This document shows, in pieces, positions 50,737 to 60,407 of a stretch of 64,000 nucleotides of DNA. A model generated the notes under the pieces. That model was not told the DNA's origin. It worked only from the letters and a program-made list of their open reading frames with translations, and did not search any database. Source of the DNA: Sphingobacterium sp. R2 (lineage in GTDB: Bacteria > Bacteroidota > Bacteroidia > Sphingobacteriales > Sphingobacteriaceae); the NCBI RefSeq assembly GCF_040760075.1, contig NZ_CP142884.1:2604001-2668000 (forward strand), in the 5' to 3' direction. The first letter of the stretch is position 1, and each line of letters starts with the position of its first letter. The position numbers and the translations under genes are program-made.

Positions 50737-51375
50737 TCAATTAACTTTTTGCAGACTATTATTCGAAGTGTCCCTCACTTGCATTTTTGTAGAATCCAAA
50801 AATAGACGTTTTAATTTCGATATCTCTAAACTATTTAATTCTATTTTACTTTCTAATTCTGTAATTTCTTCATTTGATTTTGACTTCCCATGCTCAAAGA
50901 ATGCATATGTTGCAATTACTATGAAAGGTATTATAAGTATTGAATAAAATATATTAGTTTTTCTTTCCGAATTGAGTATTAAAACACCATTAATTGGCTT
51001 CTTACTTTCAATGCCTATTCGTTCACTTACCTTTAAGGCTTCTTTTAGAGCTGAGGGTAATTCATTATTCTTTTCAAGAAAATCGATATGTGTTGATGTC
51101 GCTTTAAGGAATAGATGATACCAAAATCTATCTATAAAATAGAAGAGAATAATGATAAGTGCTCCCATAAGAGAAAACCACATCAGAATATTAATTTCTT
51201 CCAGATAAACCTTTTCTTTATACAAATATCCTAATCCTGCTATGAAAAATGTAAAACCTGTAATTGCTAAACTCTTTATTGTTAAGTTTATTGAATTAAA
51301 GTGCATTTGGATGTCAATACACTTAGACCATATCGTTATAAAATTTAGAGAATCCTGTTTTTCCGTATTTTCCAT
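50737..51375 (-). CDS. Membrane protein, last gene of kinase/HNH/methylase operon
   Basis: 212 residues with about three hydrophobic segments: AITGFTFFIAGLGYLYK, MWFSLMGALIIILFYFI and FYSILIIPFIVIATYAF. A C-terminal coiled coil follows (SNEEITELESKIELNSLEIS). The start is 3 nt after the HAD gene, so it is co-transcribed. Effector membrane proteins at the end of defence operons often act by depolarisation; for this one that is only a possibility. Family not recognised. Confidence 0.7.
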   Translation of the reverse strand: MENTEKQDSLNFITIWSKCIDIQMHFNSINLTIKSLAITGFTFFIAGLGYLYKEKVYLEEINILMWFSLMGALIIILFYFIDRFWYHLFLKATSTHIDFLEKNNELPSALKEALKVSERIGIESKKPINGVLILNSERKTNIFYSILIIPFIVIATYAFFEHGKSKSNEEITELESKIELNSLEISKLKRLFLDSTKMQVRDTSNNSLQKVN

Positions 51376-51378
51376 GTT

Positions 51379-52230
51379 TTAAAATAGGTTCAGTATTTGA
51401 TTGAAGTTTGTTATTTCCAAGTTTGGTTTAATAGTTATTCCTTCTGTTTGTTTTTTTATTTTTGCTTCATATTGGACATCTTCTTCTGACCAATGCGATA
51501 CTTTTTGAAGTAGTTTATAACTTTCGTCAATAGGGATATCTCCGTATTTAGCGTGAACAGAAAAAACATTAGCATCATTTGCCATCGCAATGTCTTTTTG
51601 AAGCTTATCCCCAACATAAATAGCATCTTCCGCAGTGAAATTATTTTCTTTTAATATTGTTAATAATACGTCTTTATTGGGTTTTTTTGTACCTTTTGGA
51701 AGCTCATTTAATTTAATGGATTTTGAAATATATTGATCTTTTTGGTAAAAACGTTTTGTCATGTCTTTTTTCCCTAAATCGATCGGAGCATAGATAGAAT
51801 CAAAGAAAGACTCGAGTCCTAGTTGTTTGATTCTTTTTAATGTATGAAAAGTATTGCTTTCTGTAAAGCCAATTATTTTTATATTTTTTGAACGTAAAAC
51901 TTCTAATGTTTCTAAGACATTTGGATATAGCATCAGATTGTGAACTCTATCTGAGTTATATTTGTGCATGATAGTTTTATTTCCTATAAATGCCTTATTT
52001 CTTATAAAATTTATATCGTCAATTGTTAAGGATTCAATTTCGTCTATTTCATGTGAAGCTTCACTAGTGTGATATTTTTGATGTACAGCCCGGAAGTCTT
52101 TATAAAGTTTTTCAGGATCTTTACCCAAATGTTCAATTATATTGTTATAAAAATTATTAGACGATTCATACCACATTTTAAACCAATTCCAAATAGTGTC
52201 GTCTAAATCTGTTATTAATACTTTTTTCAT
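51379..52230 (-). CDS. HAD-superfamily hydrolase
   Basis: 283 residues. Motif I MKKVLITDLDDTIWNWFKMW (DLDDT with nucleophile Asp), motif II IIGFTESN, motif III about KPNKDVLLTIL, motif IV AIYVGDKLQKDIAMANDANV. An intact phosphatase of the Cof/phosphoglycolate-type core with an alpha cap (about 20-110). Substrate unknown; candidates are a nucleotide or a phosphoprotein of the upstream kinase/receiver pair (inference). Start 16 nt after the methylase stop. Confidence 0.88.
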   Translation of the reverse strand: MKKVLITDLDDTIWNWFKMWYESSNNFYNNIIEHLGKDPEKLYKDFRAVHQKYHTSEASHEIDEIESLTIDDINFIRNKAFIGNKTIMHKYNSDRVHNLMLYPNVLETLEVLRSKNIKIIGFTESNTFHTLKRIKQLGLESFFDSIYAPIDLGKKDMTKRFYQKDQYISKSIKLNELPKGTKKPNKDVLLTILKENNFTAEDAIYVGDKLQKDIAMANDANVFSVHAKYGDIPIDESYKLLQKVSHWSEEDVQYEAKIKKQTEGITIKPNLEITNFNQILNLF

Positions 52231-52246
52231 AAATTATCATTTATCG

Positions 52247-54079
52247 TTATATGGTTACACCATATTTATCTCCAAAAAACTCGTCTAAATGAGCTTGGTT
52301 TGTCTCATTTAAGAGGAAATCAAGCTCCTCTTCCGACAAATCACATACACCGAAATTGTTGATGTAAGTGCTATTCAAAGAATAGTATTTATTGGAATAA
52401 GGTTTACTAGTAGATTCTATGTAATACCAGAACACTTTTGATTCCATGATCTTACGAGCGATTTCTACATCCTGTTCACTCTCACCTATGAGCGCCAAAC
52501 CATTATAAAACATCAAGTTTTCGTCATGGTCAACTAGAAAAGATGGAGTGACATCAGAGAATTTTGGAAAGAACAATTTATGTCTCATTCTCTCTAACGA
52601 CTGTGTCCGGCCATAGGCATACCAATTGTCATATTTTTTTGCTCCTCCTTTGTCGCGCTCATCTAGAATACTCCTTTTATATTTTAGATAACGATATGCA
52701 TTAGGATATAGATCTTGAATCTTTTCTTCTGGCATAATCGTGACTCGATTGCCCGTTTGTTCATAAGGAAAAATAACCTTTTCTTTCAAAGAATTTATAT
52801 CCTTTACACGGCTCAATTTATTCGAGTTAACGATTTCCTTACAGATACCACGTTCAATTTCGAACCGTTGTCCGTTCTGTAAGTAAAAGAAATTATCATC
52901 TTCATCAGCAGGGGAGAAGATGTAGATGTCATTTTTAAGTGTTGCGATGCCATGCCTCGTAGTGTATATTTCTCCAAACGGTCGACCGGTATTCTCGATA
53001 GCAGTTACAGTCGCTGTATTTCTTAAGTTCCAACCACTTCGGTTATTTAACGTGACATATGGCCGTATATGATGTTCTCTAGGTTCATTCAGAGTCTCTC
53101 CGGTAATGCTTGCATAACGTATTGCTTCGGCTTGACGATTATATATAAAGCAGATGCATACATATGTGTTCTTTGATTTGAAGATTTGTTCTGCTCCAAA
53201 ATCTTCGATTATAAAATCAAGTTGATGATCTGAGAAATACTGTCGTAAAGCTCTTCCATTTAAGCTTTTAAAAAAGCTATTCATTGTGATGAAACCTAAT
53301 ACACCATTTGGCTGCAGGTTTTCGATTCCGATTTGAAAAAACGGTATATACAAATCAGTAAGACCTACCTGAGCCACTTCCCAATGTCTTAGGTTAAGGC
53401 GTGTTTGTTCGTCCATATTGCGGTAACGAACATAAGGTGGGTTACCCAACAAAATGGCGAATCCGACAAATCCAGGAACATTATCTGCCCAGTTGAACGT
53501 AAGTGCATCGCCAACATGGAGGTTGAAATTAAACTCTTCTGGATCTTCGTCTTCAGTAAGTGCCAAAAGGGTCAATAAAAGCCTAGCCCTTGTTGCTGAG
53601 TACTCTTGAATATCCAGCCCATAGAGGTTCTCGCTAAAGATCTGGAAATATGTTCTGTTTGTACGGGTTTTTAATTCTCTGGCAGCTGTGTATAAGAAAC
53701 TTGCGCATCCACATGCGATGTCGCCAACAACAACTTCTTCTAAATTAGCGTGATTCTCAAATGCTTTGTTAACAATATATTCACGTATGTTAATAGGGGT
53801 GTAGATCGCTCCATTAACTATTCGATCTGCAGGAGAAACAACATTTTCGAAAAGCTTAATAACTGTTTCTAATGTAATTTCACTAAATTGTTCTGCAAGT
53901 AATTCTCGAAATTCACCTAATAGCCTGTATTCTTCTTCGAATGCTTCCGTAATAATATACTCATGTATAAATTGATTGTTTTCTGGAAGTATTTCATTAT
54001 CATAAATATACGCCGATACAATTAATCGGTCCGCTTCGATTGGATCGAGAAATGCTAAAAAAGCGAATATTTTTTTCAT
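52247..54079 (-). CDS. N6-adenine DNA methyltransferase (Eco57I/N-6 MTase type)
   Basis: 610 residues. IVNGAIYTPINIREYIVNKA (X region), motif I VVGDIACGCASFLYTA, YGLDIQEYSATRARLLLTLL, HVGDALTF and motif IV ILLGNPPYVRYRN (NPPY). The C-terminal half (about 330-610) is a specificity-type region with KYDNWYAYGRTQSLERMRHK and FPKFSDVTPSFLVD, as in type IIG/Eco57I-like enzymes. The nuclease domain of true type IIG enzymes is absent. It would mark host DNA, with the HNH protein upstream as a possible restriction partner. Confidence 0.9.
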   Translation of the reverse strand: MKKIFAFLAFLDPIEADRLIVSAYIYDNEILPENNQFIHEYIITEAFEEEYRLLGEFRELLAEQFSEITLETVIKLFENVVSPADRIVNGAIYTPINIREYIVNKAFENHANLEEVVVGDIACGCASFLYTAARELKTRTNRTYFQIFSENLYGLDIQEYSATRARLLLTLLALTEDEDPEEFNFNLHVGDALTFNWADNVPGFVGFAILLGNPPYVRYRNMDEQTRLNLRHWEVAQVGLTDLYIPFFQIGIENLQPNGVLGFITMNSFFKSLNGRALRQYFSDHQLDFIIEDFGAEQIFKSKNTYVCICFIYNRQAEAIRYASITGETLNEPREHHIRPYVTLNNRSGWNLRNTATVTAIENTGRPFGEIYTTRHGIATLKNDIYIFSPADEDDNFFYLQNGQRFEIERGICKEIVNSNKLSRVKDINSLKEKVIFPYEQTGNRVTIMPEEKIQDLYPNAYRYLKYKRSILDERDKGGAKKYDNWYAYGRTQSLERMRHKLFFPKFSDVTPSFLVDHDENLMFYNGLALIGESEQDVEIARKIMESKVFWYYIESTSKPYSNKYYSLNSTYINNFGVCDLSEEELDFLLNETNQAHLDEFFGDKYGVTI

Positions 54080-54105
54080 ATGCGAAGTTAGCGAATATCT
54101 TGCAA

Positions 54106-54759
54106 TTAGCTTGTGAGTTTTTTAGTTTGGTTTGAGTTGTAGGGATTCGTAGAATCTTTTAAATGAAATATAGCTTCCACTTGGGATAATTTTTGATCAA
54201 GATTCTCCAATAGGATTAAAGCATTTTTGTTTCCTGATTTAGCTAGGTTAAAAAGTACCTTTTTCTGTTCAATGATTATATTTATTAATTCTTCATATCT
54301 CTTTTTAGCTATTCTACTACGTCTTTCGATGATTAGCTGAGCGCGATTTAAATATAGCTTATTACTTAAATATATGCCGGTCAAATTTTTCCCTGTTGCT
54401 AATCCCGTTATGCCATCGACCCCAAATAATAATGCATAATCGACTTTTGAGGGATCTGGGTAACATGCCTTAGTTAGCATTTCGTCAGGATCATCTGGCC
54501 AATCATCAGATTTAAATGTATTACAAATGGCACATGCATAATATAAGTTTGAATAATCATTTTCTAAATGCGAAAATCGTGGAATACCTTTTGGTCGATA
54601 ATGTTCGACATGAAAATTTCTAATTCCTCCAAATGAACTTTCAGAAATGGTACAGTATAAACATTGGTGATAGCCTTCAACCGCTAATAGTGGTTTCCAG
54701 TCAGAATATTTACCTATTGTAGGCGGAATTGATTTTTCTTTAGGTATTCTTTTCCACAT
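54106..54759 (-). CDS. HNH endonuclease (TIGR02646/PtuB-like)
   Basis: 217 residues. Zinc/HNH pattern: CLYCTISE (first CxxC), NFHVEHYRPKGIPRF (the conserved HxEHYRPK), SNLYYACAICNTFKSDDW (second CxxC, catalytic Asn/His region). The xEHxRPK...SNL...C..CN layout is that of PtuB of Septu and related retron-associated nucleases. It overlaps the receiver gene by one base. It should act as the DNA-cutting effector. In this operon there is no PtuA-type ATPase; a GHKL kinase takes that place. Confidence 0.85.
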   Translation of the reverse strand: MWKRIPKEKSIPPTIGKYSDWKPLLAVEGYHQCLYCTISESSFGGIRNFHVEHYRPKGIPRFSHLENDYSNLYYACAICNTFKSDDWPDDPDEMLTKACYPDPSKVDYALLFGVDGITGLATGKNLTGIYLSNKLYLNRAQLIIERRSRIAKKRYEELINIIIEQKKVLFNLAKSGNKNALILLENLDQKLSQVEAIFHLKDSTNPYNSNQTKKLTS

Positions 54760-55445
54760 TATTGTTTGTTTTTTGAAATAAAATCTTGAATTTCATTACT
54801 AATCTTTTTAAGACCGTCTATATTGTCCAAATAATCTTTAAGCCATGCCTCTCGATCCAAATAATAATAGGATGTAAAAGGAATATTTAAATATTCCTGT
54901 ATTGAATTTAATTCTTTGATATCTTCTTCCGTAGCTTTTCCCACAGCGATAAGATTTGAAATTTTTGAAATTTTAATTAAATGAGAATTATAAGTGTCTA
55001 GAAACCTCTGACCGGATCTAGTAAATCTTAGGATATATTCATTAGCTCTTTTAAAGAAGGAATCTCTACTTAAAATTTCATCAAAAAGTGGGAATTTATC
55101 TTGAAGATCGGAATCAGTTTCATAACCTGTTATCGCATAGACAGGAAAATCCGGTAGAGTTTTTCGTAAACATTCTATAAGGTGACTTCCGTTATAATTT
55201 ACACTCAATCCGTTATTTTGTACTTCCTGTAGTCTTTCATCGAGGATTAACACTGCAATATCATTTTCTCTAATCCAATTTAAATAATCATCCTTTTCTA
55301 AAAAAGGCGCTATTCCAACAACTTCCCAGTTTAATTTCAGTTTTCTTAAGTAGAGTTTGATCTTATTCTCTAGTGTTTCTCTTAAATCTTTTCGATCATC
55401 TACAATGGCAATCTTAGGCATAATTTCTATTTTAACGGAAACCAA
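54759..55445 (-). CDS. Receiver-domain (CheY-like) response regulator without known output domain
   Basis: 228 residues from 55445. A start at 55421 (MPKIAIVDDRKD) would avoid the 19-nt overlap with the kinase gene and looks more natural. Receiver motifs: acidic pair VDD (16-17), phosphoacceptor Asp69 in VLILDERL, Thr in VYAITGYE. The conserved Lys is replaced in the SRDSFFKR region. The C-terminal ~90 residues (DTYNSHLIKISKISNLIAVG, YYYLDREAWLKDYLDNID) are helical and not a DNA-binding domain I know. It probably relays a signal from the kinase to the HNH nuclease by protein contact. Confidence 0.85.
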   Translation of the reverse strand: MVSVKIEIMPKIAIVDDRKDLRETLENKIKLYLRKLKLNWEVVGIAPFLEKDDYLNWIRENDIAVLILDERLQEVQNNGLSVNYNGSHLIECLRKTLPDFPVYAITGYETDSDLQDKFPLFDEILSRDSFFKRANEYILRFTRSGQRFLDTYNSHLIKISKISNLIAVGKATEEDIKELNSIQEYLNIPFTSYYYLDREAWLKDYLDNIDGLKKISNEIQDFISKNKQ

Positions 55446-57613
55446 ATTTTAAACTCAGCACCACCGAAAGTTTTATTGTTGGTTACTGTGCAGCTTCCTT
55501 TTAAATCATCAACTATTGATTTAACGATAGTTAACCCCAGTCCAGTCCCAGTCTCTCTATTTTTAGAGTCCTGTTTTAAAGTATTTAATGGTTCCCAAAT
55601 CCATTCATACAATGTTTCGTCAATTGGTGGGCCCGAGTTTACAATATTTAAATAAAATCCCTTTTGATTATTATGTTCCTCATAGTATGACTCTATTTTT
55701 ATTTTTCTGCTTCCAACTGGCTTTTGCAAACAAGCGGTATAAGCATTTGTTAAGATGTTGACTAATATGGATTCAATATCCATTGGATAAGCTTTAGCAA
55801 CAATTGAGTCTAGTTTTAACTCAAGTTCAATACTTACATTATTTAGAATCACTTCAAGTTCACCGATAATATTAGAGATTATTTGATCAACATTTTTATT
55901 TTCCTTCTTTCTCTTCTCCTTCTGAACCCTTGTTAAAGAAAAGGCACCCCAAGCGGCAACTTGGTTTCCAAATTTTATGGCCTTATTTAATTCGTTTCTT
56001 ATTATCTCAAGATCTTCGGGAGAATATTCCAAATATTCGTTGGCTAATTCAGCGGCAGCATTAAATTCAGTAATAGCATTTTGTGTTTCGTGTCCGAAAA
56101 CAGCAGCAGCTATACCTAAAGTTGCTAAACCGGCTAGTACCCTTGTATGCTTCAGCAATTCTTCGAAGGAAACTGATGCTTGTTCTGCATCTTTTATAAA
56201 ATCTTCAACATTTTTGGCGATTTCAATTGCCTTAATTGAAGATTTGCTCATTTCCTTAAGAGACTCTATAGTTTTCTTCGCAGTTTCAATCTTATTCTTG
56301 AAAATGTCGGAACTTTCTGTGGGAGTAGGTTTTACAACTTCTTGAACTTTTTTTGATTGATAGATTTGATATCTTCTATTTTCAAGCAATGCTAATGCTC
56401 CAAGTGTCAGAGCACGGAGATCATAAAATGCCTCGTTCTCGATCAAGCCTTCTCGAGAGGCACTATCAGTCAAGTCTGGATTGGTATCTCTACCTACGAA
56501 AATGGCGCCAACCAATTGGTTGGCGACTACCCTGTAATCTTCTCTATCTAACCCCGCAGGATTTCGAGAATGTCTTTCTGCCAGTCCCAACCAGTCACCA
56601 CCGTATTGTACATTTAAATAACCATACGGTTTTACACTAATGTTATCACGATAGATTTTTATACCAATATTCTTATTGACAAACTCTCTCAATTCTGTCA
56701 ACGTAAATTTTGTGCCTTCCGCTAAGGCTTTCGTTCTCGGATAGAGCAGAAGTTTAATTTTAACTGGACCGCAAGTTAAAGCTTGTGAATAAGGATAATC
56801 AAAAGGATCTATCACTTTTTGCATTAATTGAGGCCATGTTGAAGATGACTTCAATGGTTTATCACTATTAAACCGATCTTTAATGATATATTCTATCGAT
56901 TCCGATACACCATCATAATCAAGTTCAATTTCGATTTCAGGATGAACTTGTGGAGATGGTTCTACCTTACCATTGAAATCGGGAGCTATATCATTCTTTA
57001 TGTATATTTCGAAGTCTTGAACTTCCTTGAATGGAGATGTTAAAATAGATAATTCTGTATATAAGTTCTGAATATTTTCATCTGTCCAGTCAGTTCTTAA
57101 CTTAGAAATTAGCATCTCTGTTCCTGTCTCTTGTTTTTTTTGAGTAGGAAGTCTTAATAATGGATTCTGAATTTCCTCTAATTCTATTTTCGATAGATCT
57201 AAGTTGTCTTGATTGAATAGTTCCCAATCTATTTTTAGACCATATGGATGATTTCCCTCTGAGATGGTTTTAATCTCCAAAACTTCTCCAAGTCGGTCAG
57301 CGGATAATCGACCTATTCCTTTCTCACCTGTTTTTCTTCTGTTTTTCTTCGATGTTTGTTTATCATTTTTTTTATGGGAATAGCCAATTCTAAGCCATTT
57401 ATCATCTATGTCCTTTTCCGTCATTCCCTCACCATCATCTGCAATCCTAATTAGATCTTGAGTTTCCTTTTTATAGATTTCAATTTCGACGACGTTAGCA
57501 TCGGCGTCGTAAGAATTTTTTACTAGTTCAAGTAATGCGGTTGTATGATCCTTTATACTTTCTCTTCCCAAGTGTATGAGAGTACGAGCATCAATTGAAA
57601 AGTTTTTTGACAT
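55427..57613 (-). CDS. Histidine kinase with two GHKL ATPase domains
   Basis: 728 residues, no membrane helix. Residues about 1-200 are a HATPase_c_3 (MORC/Hsp90-like) module: LLELVKNSYDADANVVEI, IRIADDGEGM (59-64), GEKGIGRLSADRLGE. In the middle lies a long helical part. Residues about 490-728 are a classical kinase core: AAAVFGHETQNAITEF with His508, N-box ILVNILTNAY (about 617-626), G-box RETGTGLGLTIVKS (687-700). Combining a DNA-clamp-like GHKL domain with a kinase core and no sensor helices suggests that it monitors an intracellular state such as phage DNA or protein. It is the first gene of a six-gene operon. Confidence 0.88.
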   Translation of the reverse strand: MSKNFSIDARTLIHLGRESIKDHTTALLELVKNSYDADANVVEIEIYKKETQDLIRIADDGEGMTEKDIDDKWLRIGYSHKKNDKQTSKKNRRKTGEKGIGRLSADRLGEVLEIKTISEGNHPYGLKIDWELFNQDNLDLSKIELEEIQNPLLRLPTQKKQETGTEMLISKLRTDWTDENIQNLYTELSILTSPFKEVQDFEIYIKNDIAPDFNGKVEPSPQVHPEIEIELDYDGVSESIEYIIKDRFNSDKPLKSSSTWPQLMQKVIDPFDYPYSQALTCGPVKIKLLLYPRTKALAEGTKFTLTELREFVNKNIGIKIYRDNISVKPYGYLNVQYGGDWLGLAERHSRNPAGLDREDYRVVANQLVGAIFVGRDTNPDLTDSASREGLIENEAFYDLRALTLGALALLENRRYQIYQSKKVQEVVKPTPTESSDIFKNKIETAKKTIESLKEMSKSSIKAIEIAKNVEDFIKDAEQASVSFEELLKHTRVLAGLATLGIAAAVFGHETQNAITEFNAAAELANEYLEYSPEDLEIIRNELNKAIKFGNQVAAWGAFSLTRVQKEKRKKENKNVDQIISNIIGELEVILNNVSIELELKLDSIVAKAYPMDIESILVNILTNAYTACLQKPVGSRKIKIESYYEEHNNQKGFYLNIVNSGPPIDETLYEWIWEPLNTLKQDSKNRETGTGLGLTIVKSIVDDLKGSCTVTNNKTFGGAEFKIWFPLK

Positions 57614-57771
57614 TATAGATGGGTTTGTATTTAATTAATAAATGTAATTAATTTCAGAAGTTTATAAAAACTTCATTTTTCAATTTCTTACTTTCCTGCA
57701 ACCGTGGAATTTATAGATTTTAATAATATACTAAAAAATAGCAGATTATGTCCTAATTGCCTCCGTGATCA

Positions 57772-57990
57772 CTACCATTGATGATTTCTTCTCGGACCAC
57801 TTGTTATAAATATGGAACCATCTCCACATTTTTCAATTGAGGATTTTAGAAATGTTTCTTTTACTTGCTTTAAGCTGTCATTTAATAGGGTAAAGCATCG
57901 TATTTCATTGCCATCAATTTGCTCAATCACCCATTTTACTGATGGGTTTGACTTGTGGTAGATTTCATCTCCAATATTAAAGTTCTCCAT
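57772..57990 (-). CDS. Small DUF2158/YodC-like protein
   Basis: 72 residues. FNIGDEIYHKSNPSVKWVIE, NEIRCFTL: the GD.V..KSGGP.M.V pattern of YodC/DUF2158 proteins, a small SH3-like barrel. It ends with FITSGPRRNHQW. It lies between the AbiH gene and the kinase operon, 13 nt after the AbiH stop, so it is likely co-transcribed with abiH. Role unknown. Confidence 0.6.
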   Translation of the reverse strand: MENFNIGDEIYHKSNPSVKWVIEQIDGNEIRCFTLLNDSLKQVKETFLKSSIEKCGDGSIFITSGPRRNHQW

Positions 57991-58003
57991 ACTTCTTATC
58001 TAT

Positions 58004-59209
58004 TTAATAAATGCGAATATTTTCTATGCTTCTGGCAGGAATATTTAGTTTTAGTTCCTTTTTTAGTTCTTCCGAGCTACTTTGTAAAAATAGCAATTCT
58101 CCACTGCGTTGTTTCTTCATTATATCTTTACTTCCCCTAATTTCGATAAGATTTTTTATAATACTAAATCGAGAAGAATCGCTATGATAAACTATGATAA
58201 TTTTGCCTTTTGAGTGTTTTTTTTCAAGTGCTTCAATTCGATCGAACACTTCATTTATATAAATTGCATCAGATTTATCTAGAGAATGCCCCCAAAAAAA
58301 GAATTGATATAATTTATCTCGTCCCTCTATTTCATTAATAAATTTAAGATCAATGCCAAAATTTAATTTCTGAAAGTATTTCGTAAATGGAATCAAATTT
58401 GGGCCGTCAATGGAGATATTTTCCCATTCATTTATACCTAAGACAATGTTGTTAGCTTCTAATTCCCCATGAAGGAAACAGGTGCCTGGCTTGTTTGATA
58501 CTAATTTAGAAAAAGTTGGGGTATAATTAAAAGTAAAATGGTGAGTTATCTTTTGCAGTAATATTCTCCTATCGTCTGATTTTAATAAATCATATAATGG
58601 TATTACTATTTCTCTTAAATATTCCTGAAATATATTTCTGAAAGTATTTAAATCATTTAATATAGATGAAAACAAAATGTCATTTTCAAAATCAACATGG
58701 AATTCATCGATAGATCTCAAAAAAATAGGATTTAATTGAGGAACCATAAAACTATTATTTAAGAAGATTTTAAAGTCTAATAGGGTCAGATAGATTTCAT
58801 AGTTTTCCTTATGAAAGTTTTCTTTATAGTAGATAATATCTGATTTGAAATATCTCCCGTTTTTTAGAAAGGTTTCATTTTTAATTTCATTAAGACTTGA
58901 TTGAATAATTGATAATGCTTTTTCTATATATTTTTCGAAATCGATCCACGTATTAATAGTGAATATTCTAGATAGATAGTTAAACCACGTACTGTCTTGT
59001 AACCGTTTTTGGAACCTTTCAAAATCCTGAAAAGATGAATTAGGGACACTATCTGAAATTTTTAAGATAGAAATATCCTCTCGAAGGTCATTCCAATCAA
59101 ATTTGGAACTTTCCTTCAATTTCTTGCAGATTTTTATAAAATCAGAATATCCTGTTGGTAAACCAAAACTCAAATCGAAACCGTTTCCCGTAATTAAAAT
59201 TTTAGGCAT
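58004..59209 (-). CDS. abiH: AbiH family abortive-infection protein
   Basis: 401 residues. The N-terminal signature MPKILITGNGFDLSFGLPTG, YSDF is diagnostic of AbiH (GNGFD..hgl.T.Y..F). HFTFNYTPTFSKL and CFLHGELEANNIVLGINEWE follow in the family order, and FFWGHSLDKSDAIYI near the C-terminus. The fold is a SIR2-like Rossmann fold; AbiH proteins block phage growth by an unclear mechanism. Normal length, no lesion seen. Confidence 0.9.
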   Translation of the reverse strand: MPKILITGNGFDLSFGLPTGYSDFIKICKKLKESSKFDWNDLREDISILKISDSVPNSSFQDFERFQKRLQDSTWFNYLSRIFTINTWIDFEKYIEKALSIIQSSLNEIKNETFLKNGRYFKSDIIYYKENFHKENYEIYLTLLDFKIFLNNSFMVPQLNPIFLRSIDEFHVDFENDILFSSILNDLNTFRNIFQEYLREIVIPLYDLLKSDDRRILLQKITHHFTFNYTPTFSKLVSNKPGTCFLHGELEANNIVLGINEWENISIDGPNLIPFTKYFQKLNFGIDLKFINEIEGRDKLYQFFFWGHSLDKSDAIYINEVFDRIEALEKKHSKGKIIIVYHSDSSRFSIIKNLIEIRGSKDIMKKQRSGELLFLQSSSEELKKELKLNIPARSIENIRIY

Positions 59210-59425
59210 AAATTCTTAAATCTCATAAGACAATTTATATAGCACAATGAACTTTGAATTATGCTCTTCGGTAGAAAAACTGTTTAAAATTTATAGGCTG
59301 TATATCTTTTTAAAAATAGCTTCTTCTAAGATAGATAGACTTTTTTTGGAAAACAAATCTTATTCGTTAAAACAAATAAATTGTCTTCCTGCGGTGTTCG
59401 ACTTTCCTACCATTAACGTTGATTG

Positions 59426-59698
59426 TTAACCCACATAACTTATTTTCCATCTCGCACCCGGTTTCCTCTGATATGCTCCAGATACTTGGTTGTTGAACAC
59501 GCCATCTCGGCATTGTCTAAGCATTTCTCTAAAATTGAACCCCATTTTAGGTCCTTTTGTATTAGTTAGAATACTAGCATCAGCTAAAGCTTGGGCACAT
59601 TCATCTGCTGTTAGAAATGGTATGTTATTTTTCTTCATATAAAGTTGAAGAAAGTCTGATACATCTCGTACTTGTTGTTCTGTATAAACGAAATCCAT
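59426..59698 (-). CDS. Small protein with winged-helix-like end
   Basis: 90 residues: YTEQQVRDVSDFLQLYMKKN, FLTADECAQALADASILTN, FREMLRQCRDGVFNNQVSGA, YQRKPGARWKIS. The C-terminal arrangement suggests a wing turn ending in a basic strand. It is third in a run of small minus-strand genes (60408, 59729, 59426) whose ends share an R/K-P/K-G-x-(R/K) style. Possibly a DNA-binding or antitoxin-like protein. 59210-59425 downstream of it holds nothing recognised. Confidence 0.6.
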   Translation of the reverse strand: MDFVYTEQQVRDVSDFLQLYMKKNNIPFLTADECAQALADASILTNTKGPKMGFNFREMLRQCRDGVFNNQVSGAYQRKPGARWKISYVG

Positions 59699-59728
59699 AA
59701 TTATTCAATATTTTATTAATGGCTGTTT

Positions 59729-60388
59729 TTATCCCAATGTGAAAACAAACCTCCCATTCTCATCTTTCTTGCTCGTCAACTTAGGAGTTCCTTTGGTTCC
59801 ATTACAAGTTTTTAAAGAATTTGCAAGAAATAATGGACGTACTGCACCATCGAATTCTTTCTCACAATCTTTGAGAATCTGTAAGGCATTTTTAGGTTCG
59901 CTAAAATATCCTGTGGAGATTTGGTGCAATACCCAATCTCTAACAGATTGTTCTATAATTATACTTGGGGATTCAAGTAGTAAATCTTTTGGTTCAGCAG
60001 ATAAGATAGCGACAAGTTCTATTTTTCGGCCATCTTTGAAGAGTTTTTCAGCTTTATAAACAACCGAGTCAGATTCATTCCTTGCTACAGATATTTGAAT
60101 TGTGTAATCTGTTTGAGTTATATCTGGAACTATTTGCTCAATGCTACAATCGAAAATCTCACGAAATATATTATTAAAAGGTACGGAGTAAATTAAGGTA
60201 TGGGTGGGATCTTCTGCGTCACGAACATAAAAGTCGCGTTGGCCCATAAGAAAAGAAAGCTCGAATTGATTATAGCCTCTTTTCTTCCTCAAAAGAAAAA
60301 TATTGAGCATTTTCTCCACCTCTATTCGGGGCATGGCATTGATATTAATTATTTCAAATTTAAGATCAGCTTGCATAAAATTGGCCAT
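59729..60388 (-). CDS. Regulator-like protein with N-terminal HTH
   Basis: 219 residues. KMLNIFLLRKKRGYNQFELS, FLMGQRDFYVRDAED resembles a Cro/C1-type HTH. The middle part (QIVPDITQTDYTIQISVARN, GRKIELVAILSAEPKDLLLE) is unassigned. The C-terminal YFSEPKNALQILKDCEKEFD, RPLFLANSLKTCNGTKGTP, ENGRFVFTLG looks like a winged helix. Similar domain order to the neighbour at 60408. It may regulate the defence island downstream. Confidence 0.6.
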   Translation of the reverse strand: MANFMQADLKFEIININAMPRIEVEKMLNIFLLRKKRGYNQFELSFLMGQRDFYVRDAEDPTHTLIYSVPFNNIFREIFDCSIEQIVPDITQTDYTIQISVARNESDSVVYKAEKLFKDGRKIELVAILSAEPKDLLLESPSIIIEQSVRDWVLHQISTGYFSEPKNALQILKDCEKEFDGAVRPLFLANSLKTCNGTKGTPKLTSKKDENGRFVFTLG

Positions 60389-60407
60389 TTCTTTGACCGC
60401 AAAGATA

